From Streptomyces collinus Tu 365 (GTDB lineage Bacteria; Actinomycetota; Actinomycetes; Streptomycetales; Streptomycetaceae), in assembly GCF_000444875.1 (NCBI RefSeq), contig NC_021985.1:4422170-4486169 (forward strand): 64,000 nucleotides of DNA. Reading direction: 5' to 3'. Each line of letters opens with the position of its first letter. The first letter of the stretch is position 1. The notes below the pieces were generated by a model. It ran no database searches and was not told where the DNA came from. It was given only the letters and a program-made list of their open reading frames with translations. Shown piece after piece: positions 61,531 through 64,000 of this stretch. A program made the translations under genes and the position numbers.

Positions 61531-62822
61531 GCAACGCCACCCTGCCGGGTGACCCCGAGGGCGGCCGGCGCGCCGTCGCGGTGTGGTCCATAGGCGTCGC
61601 CGTCTACTTCGTCGCCGTCATCTTCCGCACCTCCCTGGGCGTGGCCGGCCTGGACGCGGCCGACCGCTTCCACGTGGGTGCCTCCGCGCTGTCCACCTTC
61701 TCGATCCTGCAGCTGCTGGTCTACGCGGGCATGCAGATACCCGTGGGCCTGCTCGTGGACCGGCTCGGCACCAAGCGGGTGCTGAGCATCGGCGCGGTGC
61801 TGTTCACCGCGGGCCAGCTCGGCTTCGCCTTCTCCGCCTCCTACGGCACGGCCCTCGCCTCGCGCGCGCTGCTCGGCTGCGGCGACGCCATGACCTTCAT
61901 CAGCGTGCTGCGCCTCGGCACCCGCTGGTTCCCGGCCCGGCGCGGCCCGCTGGTCGCGCAGCTCGCCGGACTGGTCGGCATGGCGGGCAACCTCGTCTCC
62001 ACCCTCGTCATCGCCCGGCTGCTGCACGGCATCGGCTGGACCCCCGCCTTCGCGGGCAGCGCGGTGGCAGGCGCGGTCGTCCTGGTGCTGACCCTGCTGT
62101 TCCTCAAGGACCACCCCGAGGGGCACGAGCCCGAACCGTCCCCGCACCGGGGCTCCGCCTACGTGCGCCGGCAGATCGCGGCGTCCTGGCGGGAGCCCGG
62201 CACCCGGCTCGGTCTGTGGGTGCACTTCACCACCCAGTTCCCGGCGATGGTGTTCCTGCTGCTGTGGGGCCTGCCGTTCCTGGTCCAGGCGCAGGGCCTG
62301 AGCCGGGCCAAGGCCGGTGACCTGCTGACCCTGGTCGTGCTGTCCAACATGGTGATCGGCCTGGTCTACGGCCAGATCGTCGCCCGGCACCACCGGGCCC
62401 GGCTGCCGCTGGCCCTCGGCACCGTCGCGGCGACCGCGGCGCTGTGGGCGCTCACCCTCGCCTGGCCCGGCGCCCACGCCCCGACGGGACTGCTGGTGGC
62501 TCTCTGCGTGGTCCTCGGCGCCTGCGGCCCGGCCTCGATGCTCGGCTTCGACTTCTCCCGCCCCGCCAACCCGCCCGAGCGGCAGGGCACCGCCTCCGGG
62601 ATCACCAACATGGGCGGGTTCGTCGCCTCCATGACGACCCTGTTCGCGATCGGCGTCCTGCTCGACGCCACGGGCGACGACTACACGGTGGCCTTCTCGG
62701 CCGTGTTCCTCCTCCAGGCGCTGGGCGTCAGCCAGATCCTCCGCCTGCGCGGCCGCGCGGCCCGCCGCGAACGGGAGCGCCTGGTGGCCAGCCGGGTGGA
62801 GGCGGTACACGTACCGGCGTGA
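61527..62822 (+). CDS. Major facilitator superfamily transporter
   Basis: 431 residues from ATG 61527, overlapping the GntR stop. Twelve predicted helices; motif A-like DRLGTKRVLSIGAV in the first cytoplasmic loop and GLPFLVQAQGLSRAKAGDLL in the second half. It resembles the nitrate/sulfonate-type and CynX-like MFS permeases. The substrate is unknown. Membrane protein, co-transcribed with a GntR regulator. Confidence 0.9.
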   Translation: MSNATLPGDPEGGRRAVAVWSIGVAVYFVAVIFRTSLGVAGLDAADRFHVGASALSTFSILQLLVYAGMQIPVGLLVDRLGTKRVLSIGAVLFTAGQLGFAFSASYGTALASRALLGCGDAMTFISVLRLGTRWFPARRGPLVAQLAGLVGMAGNLVSTLVIARLLHGIGWTPAFAGSAVAGAVVLVLTLLFLKDHPEGHEPEPSPHRGSAYVRRQIAASWREPGTRLGLWVHFTTQFPAMVFLLLWGLPFLVQAQGLSRAKAGDLLTLVVLSNMVIGLVYGQIVARHHRARLPLALGTVAATAALWALTLAWPGAHAPTGLLVALCVVLGACGPASMLGFDFSRPANPPERQGTASGITNMGGFVASMTTLFAIGVLLDATGDDYTVAFSAVFLLQALGVSQILRLRGRAARRERERLVASRVEAVHVPA

Positions 62823-63274
62823 ACCGGTCCCTCCCGGCCCACGCCGGTATCGCCGGCCTTCCCTTCCGGCCCGAGGCAACGGCACGGGCCGGGCTTCCCG
62901 GTCCGCGGTGCCGGCGTGGGGCGGCCCTTTCCGCGAGCCGTCGGGCGGCCGGCCGGGAGGGAGGGGCGGGTGTGCCGGGTGACGGCATGCCTGCCGGCGC
63001 GGGCCTGCCCTCTCGGTTTGCGGCAACGGCGCGGACCGGCCCTTCCAGCCCGCAGCAACGGCGTGGGCCGGGCTTTCCGGCCCACTGCACTGGCCGGAGT
63101 CGGCCCTCCCGGCCCGCGGTAGGGCACAGGCCGGCTTCCCCGTCCGCGGTGCCCGCCTGAGTCGGTCCTCCCGGCCCTCGGGCGTTCTCGGCCTCCCGGC
63201 CCCTGGGCGTTCTCGGTCTCCCGGTCCGTGGCCGCCGCCTCTCAACCCCGCGGCTCGTCCCCGGTCGCCGCGTC
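62823..63274. repeat. Degenerate tandem repeats of about 30 bp
   Basis: About 450 bases without a gene. A loose repeat of roughly 30 bases, of the kind GGCCGGGCTTCCCGGCCC then GCGGCAACGGCGTG, recurs about ten times, then shorter versions (TCGGCCTCCCGGCCC...GGGCGTTC) near 63170-63230. The open frames here are repeat artefacts. Confidence 0.75.
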
Positions 63275-64000
63275 TCAGGCAGCGACCGGTACGAGGGTGA
63301 GGTAGGCGAGGCCGAGCACGCCCCGGTAGGTCATCCACTGCCGCCGGTGCCGGTCCAGGCGTTCGCGGGTCGGGGCGGCCAGCGGATGGTCCGGGTGCCC
63401 GGCGAGCCACACCTCGGCGTCCGCCTGGTACGCCGACTCGAACTCCTCCCACTCGTCCGGGCCGGCCGTCTCGGTCCACTCGGGCCGGAAGCCGGCCCCG
63501 ACCGCGAGTTCGAGCAGGGTGCCCAGGTCGTGGTGGTCGCCGGCGGACGCCGCCGGCCACATACCGGCCAGCTCGGCCTCCGTCGGCGGACGCTGCCAGA
63601 ACCCCTCGCCGAGCAGCACCCGCCCGCCGTCGGCCACCAGCCGCCGCAACTCCCGCAGCGCCTCCGCGGTGGGCGGCTCGGCCGAGCTCAGCGCCTGGCT
63701 CGCCCCCAGGCAGAGCACCAGGTCCGCCGGGCCCCGCCGGGTGCCCGTGGCCGACTCCTGGACGAACTCCACGCGGTCGGCCAGACCCCGCGCCGCCGCG
63801 TTCCGCCGGCCCCGCTCCAGGTCCTCGCCGCCCAGGTCGACGCCGACCCCGCGCGCTCCCGGTACCGCCTCCAGCACGCGCAGCATCAGCTCGCCCCAGC
63901 CGCAGCCGACGTCCAGCACCCGGCCGGGCCCGGTGACGGCGAGGCGCCGGACCATGGCGGCCGCGCGGGCCTCCGAGAGCGGGCCGTGGAAGCTGAGGCG
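63275..64000 (-). CDS. SAM-dependent methyltransferase (5' end outside window)
   Basis: 241 visible residues; the N-terminus runs off the right edge. Class I SAM site VLDVGCGWGELMLRVLE, acidic strand GVGVDLGGEDLERGR, motif ADLVLCLGASQAL and post-I VLLGEGFWQRP are seen. Typical of small-molecule methyltransferases; the substrate is unknown. It lies beyond the repeat array and is convergent with the MFS gene. Confidence 0.9.
   Translation of the reverse strand, partial: RLSFHGPLSEARAAAMVRRLAVTGPGRVLDVGCGWGELMLRVLEAVPGARGVGVDLGGEDLERGRRNAAARGLADRVEFVQESATGTRRGPADLVLCLGASQALSSAEPPTAEALRELRRLVADGGRVLLGEGFWQRPPTEAELAGMWPAASAGDHHDLGTLLELAVGAGFRPEWTETAGPDEWEEFESAYQADAEVWLAGHPDHPLAAPTRERLDRHRRQWMTYRGVLGLAYLTLVPVAA

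Noticed and set aside
62728..63160. Small genes in the repeat spacer
   Set aside because: The frames exist on both strands at once and consist of repeat-derived Arg/Pro/Ala peptides.

Overview
Organism and setting. The window is uniformly very GC-rich, with GTG and TTG starts, four-base stop/start overlaps and dense gene packing. Its gene order (crgA, three class E sortases, pabA, then pknB-pbpA-rodA-pstP-fhaB-fhaA, then paaN/paaH and two branched-chain 2-oxoacid dehydrogenase clusters) is that of the conserved core of a Streptomyces chromosome. A perfect parS palindrome, two one-mismatch parS candidates and several perfect DnaA boxes place it within some tens of kilobases of oriC. No CRISPR array, insertion sequence, rRNA or complete prophage is visible. 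|| 1-11.4 kb: the C-terminally cut nSTAND ATPase/WD40 protein, two unknown proteins, an orphan 3Fe-4S ferredoxin, a family 2 glycosyltransferase, two small membrane or secreted proteins (one of the DLW-39 family), a secreted protein overlapping a Ser/Thr kinase tail to tail, and a HTH regulator with its own inverted repeat. || 11.5-28 kb, cell envelope and division: tRNA-Ala, a DUF5324-like membrane protein, cyclophilin, rhomboid protease, a DnaA-box cluster, crgA, a DUF881 protein, three sortases interleaved with pabA, and the convergent fhaA-fhaB-pstP-rodA-pbpA-pknB set. In this set a PASTA kinase, its phosphatase and two FHA readers sit with a SEDS polymerase and its transpeptidase. tRNA-Leu lies just beyond. 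|| 28-40 kb, accessory metabolism: DUF2252, J-domain and rhodanese genes; an acyl-CoA dehydrogenase behind a KstR-like operator; a DUF5819/HTTM pair that recalls SdpAB; a SpoU methyltransferase; and a phenylacetate module (paaN, paaH, TetR) with a PaaR-type operator. || 40-48 kb: an Lrp regulator divergent from bkd cluster 1 (E1 alpha, E1 beta, E2), mobA-moeA, a TrkA-type potassium channel whose start codon lies in parS, and a quinone oxidoreductase. || 48-64 kb: a bacterial proteasome activator, two divergent Ser/Thr kinases, an APH-fold kinase, bkd cluster 2, a Bro-N protein with a long heptad-repeat coiled coil, an orthologue of the Streptomyces K15 DD-transpeptidase, a GntR-MFS pair, an array of degenerate repeats and a partial methyltransferase. 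|| The strongest points for follow-up are the replication and segregation sites, the shared TetR-type operator at paa and bkd, the KstR-like operator, the SdpAB-like pair, and the Bro-N/coiled-coil protein.
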